Assembly: GCA_021234155.1 (NCBI GenBank)
Contig: JAJEKV010000027.1
Coordinates: forward strand, 5,454,623 to 5,518,622
Reading direction: 5' to 3'
Length of the DNA: 64,000 bases
From: Isoetes taiwanensis
Lineage: Eukaryota; Streptophyta; Lycopodiopsida; Isoetales; Isoetaceae
The notes beneath the pieces were generated by a model. That model ran no database searches and was not told where the DNA came from. It was given only the letters and a program-made list of their open reading frames with translations. Within the stretch, counting starts at the first letter, position 1. Each line of letters starts with the position of its first letter. This document shows positions 62,870-64,000 of this stretch, in pieces. Made by a program: the position numbers and the translations under genes.

Positions 62870-63889
62870 GTATTAACTGTGGATACTGCTACGACCCTTT
62901 TGTGCTTAAACATACTGGATGGCTTTCCTACATGATCATATCAATAAATATTGTTCCATGCAAGGGCACTCCCCCGAACACCATATCAATTCCTTCCCTT
63001 CTCAAAATTGATCGTCCTCGATCATCTGTCTTAAAGATTTCCATCCCTTCTCAAAGACTATCAACTCCTTCCATGCGAAGAAGCCACATTGTTTGGGGGA
63101 TAAATATCTTCATAGATAGATTGCTCTTGAGATAGGAAGAAACACCACCTAAATTCCCTCAAAGTTCTTCAGACTTCCTCAAAAATATTAGAGAATGACT
63201 TGATTTAACGCATAAAATATTAGAGAATGGCTTGATTTCCTCAAAAATATTAGAGAATGGCAATCATGTGCAAGTATGTGCTGCTAATAGGTACATTAGG
63301 TAGGGACTCTAGAATCAAATGACACATTTTCTACAAAGGGCAATATTCCTATAAAGCTATCTTGATTTAAAGTTTTCTCATTTGCTTTTGTTTTAGAGTA
63401 CATGCAACCATTCTAAGTATACTAGTTTCACAGAAATATCTTAAAACCTTCCAATGTAGTTTGGTTTTTTTCCCAATATTTTGTCAGTTTATGCCATTTA
63501 TATATACCATTCACCCTATCTTCTTGCATGCATAGAATAGATTGGCAGTGTAAAATCGAGATTTTTATAAGATCTGTTTCTTTGTGCCATAGGCAGCTTG
63601 TTCCGAGCTTCAAATGGCTGTAACATAAAAGACAGGAACATTTCTATATTGGAGCATGGTTTCATAAATATTGATATTATGTAAAATAACAAGATTTCCT
63701 CGAATATATAACATTTTATTCATATGCTTTGGGCTTGAAACAATTTTGAGCTATGGACGATGCAGCTATGGCACACAGATTGTCTAAGGGTTCCAACTAT
63801 GATAAAAACTGGGATAAGCTGGGTTCCTTTCAGGGATTTTACTCGTTTTTCACTTCTTACTTTAACAGTTTATTTGATGCTGATAACAG
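62870..63889. other. Probable intron or intergenic sequence; short ATTAGAGAATGG repeats
   Basis: AT-rich. 'tcaaaaatattagagaatg' and close variants occur three times between 63179 and 63260. No coding signal was found. If the right-edge exon belongs to the WD40 gene, this is an intron of about 1 kb. Confidence 0.45.
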
Positions 63890-64000
63890 ATTATCTGGTT
63901 AAGAAACATCACGAGGGAGGCCATGATGTCAGAGAAGTCCCGGAGAACACAAAGCCAATGTCGCATCAAGAGGTACTGGAAGCTCTCCTCTGGGTCAAAA
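63890..64000 (+). CDS. Exon entering the right edge of the window, product unknown
   Basis: After a candidate acceptor (gctgataacag|ATTATC) one frame stays open for 37 codons to the window edge (YLVKKHHEGGHDVREVPENT, then KPMSHQEVLEALLWVK). Composition is protein-like and contrasts with the AT-rich sequence before it. It may belong to the WD40 gene upstream or to a neighbour; I cannot identify it. Confidence 0.45.
   Translation, partial: MIWLRNITREAMMSEKSRRTQSQCRIKRYWKLSSGSK

Overview
This is a nuclear window from a large, repeat-rich land-plant genome. A fern is my best guess; a lycophyte or other seed-free plant is possible. The basis is an intron-poor PLS-class pentatricopeptide repeat (PPR) gene, plant-type L1 LINEs, Ty3/gypsy and copia-like LTR elements, a CACTA/EnSpm element whose TIRs begin CACAACAAGA, and Helitron ends. 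No rRNA, tRNA or CRISPR was seen. Species assignment is inference.

Layout. (1) 1-7006 and 24098-47292 are two copies of one ~5 kb segment (copia-like LTR element fragment + L1-type LINE + flank). Each copy was later split by different transposons: a LINE (371-2199) in the first; a TTAA-flanked piggyBac-like element (24423-34286) and a TAA-flanked CACTA element (36686-44539) in the second. The uninterrupted copy acts as an empty-site control, so both DNA-transposon boundaries are exact to the base. (2) 7259-9710: inverted LINE 3' end, a 444-bp dispersed repeat, a GC-rich foldback and minisatellites. (3) 10146-12146 (-): an intact 666-aa PPR gene ending just before a DYW domain, with a long palindrome 22 bp upstream of its start. 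A PPR relic lies at 15674. (4) 20168-21640 (+): a three-exon gene for a 348-aa two-TM protein with a large Cys-rich loop; all splice phases agree. (5) Inside the piggyBac-like element: a GC-rich LINE fragment, a Helitron 3' end and a decayed gene fragment. (6) Inside the CACTA element: a nine-exon TNP1/Transposase_24-like gene, a protein-kinase C-lobe fragment, an internal copy of the CACTA terminus and unusual inverted repeats. (7) 49931-52330: the 444-bp repeat joined to a truncated Ty3/gypsy gag-protease fragment (-), then a Helitron end. (8) 56600-61907 (-): a probable LTR retrotransposon with a 1651-bp 5' LTR and a tRNA-iMet-like primer-binding site. The position where gag is expected carries coding sequence for a histone H3/CENH3-like protein (ARTKCTMRK tail start, long acidic/basic linker, H3 histone fold). 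Downstream are three 200-bp repeats with 59-bp palindromic cores and an unidentified second coding region. (9) 62191-64000 (+): WD40-repeat exons and an exon running off the window.

The genes that look intact are the PPR gene, the two-TM gene and possibly the WD40 gene. Almost everything else is mobile DNA in several nested layers. The strongest candidate for something undescribed is the CENH3-like coding region inside an LTR-retrotransposon context at 58438-60256; next is the piggyBac-like element in a plant.
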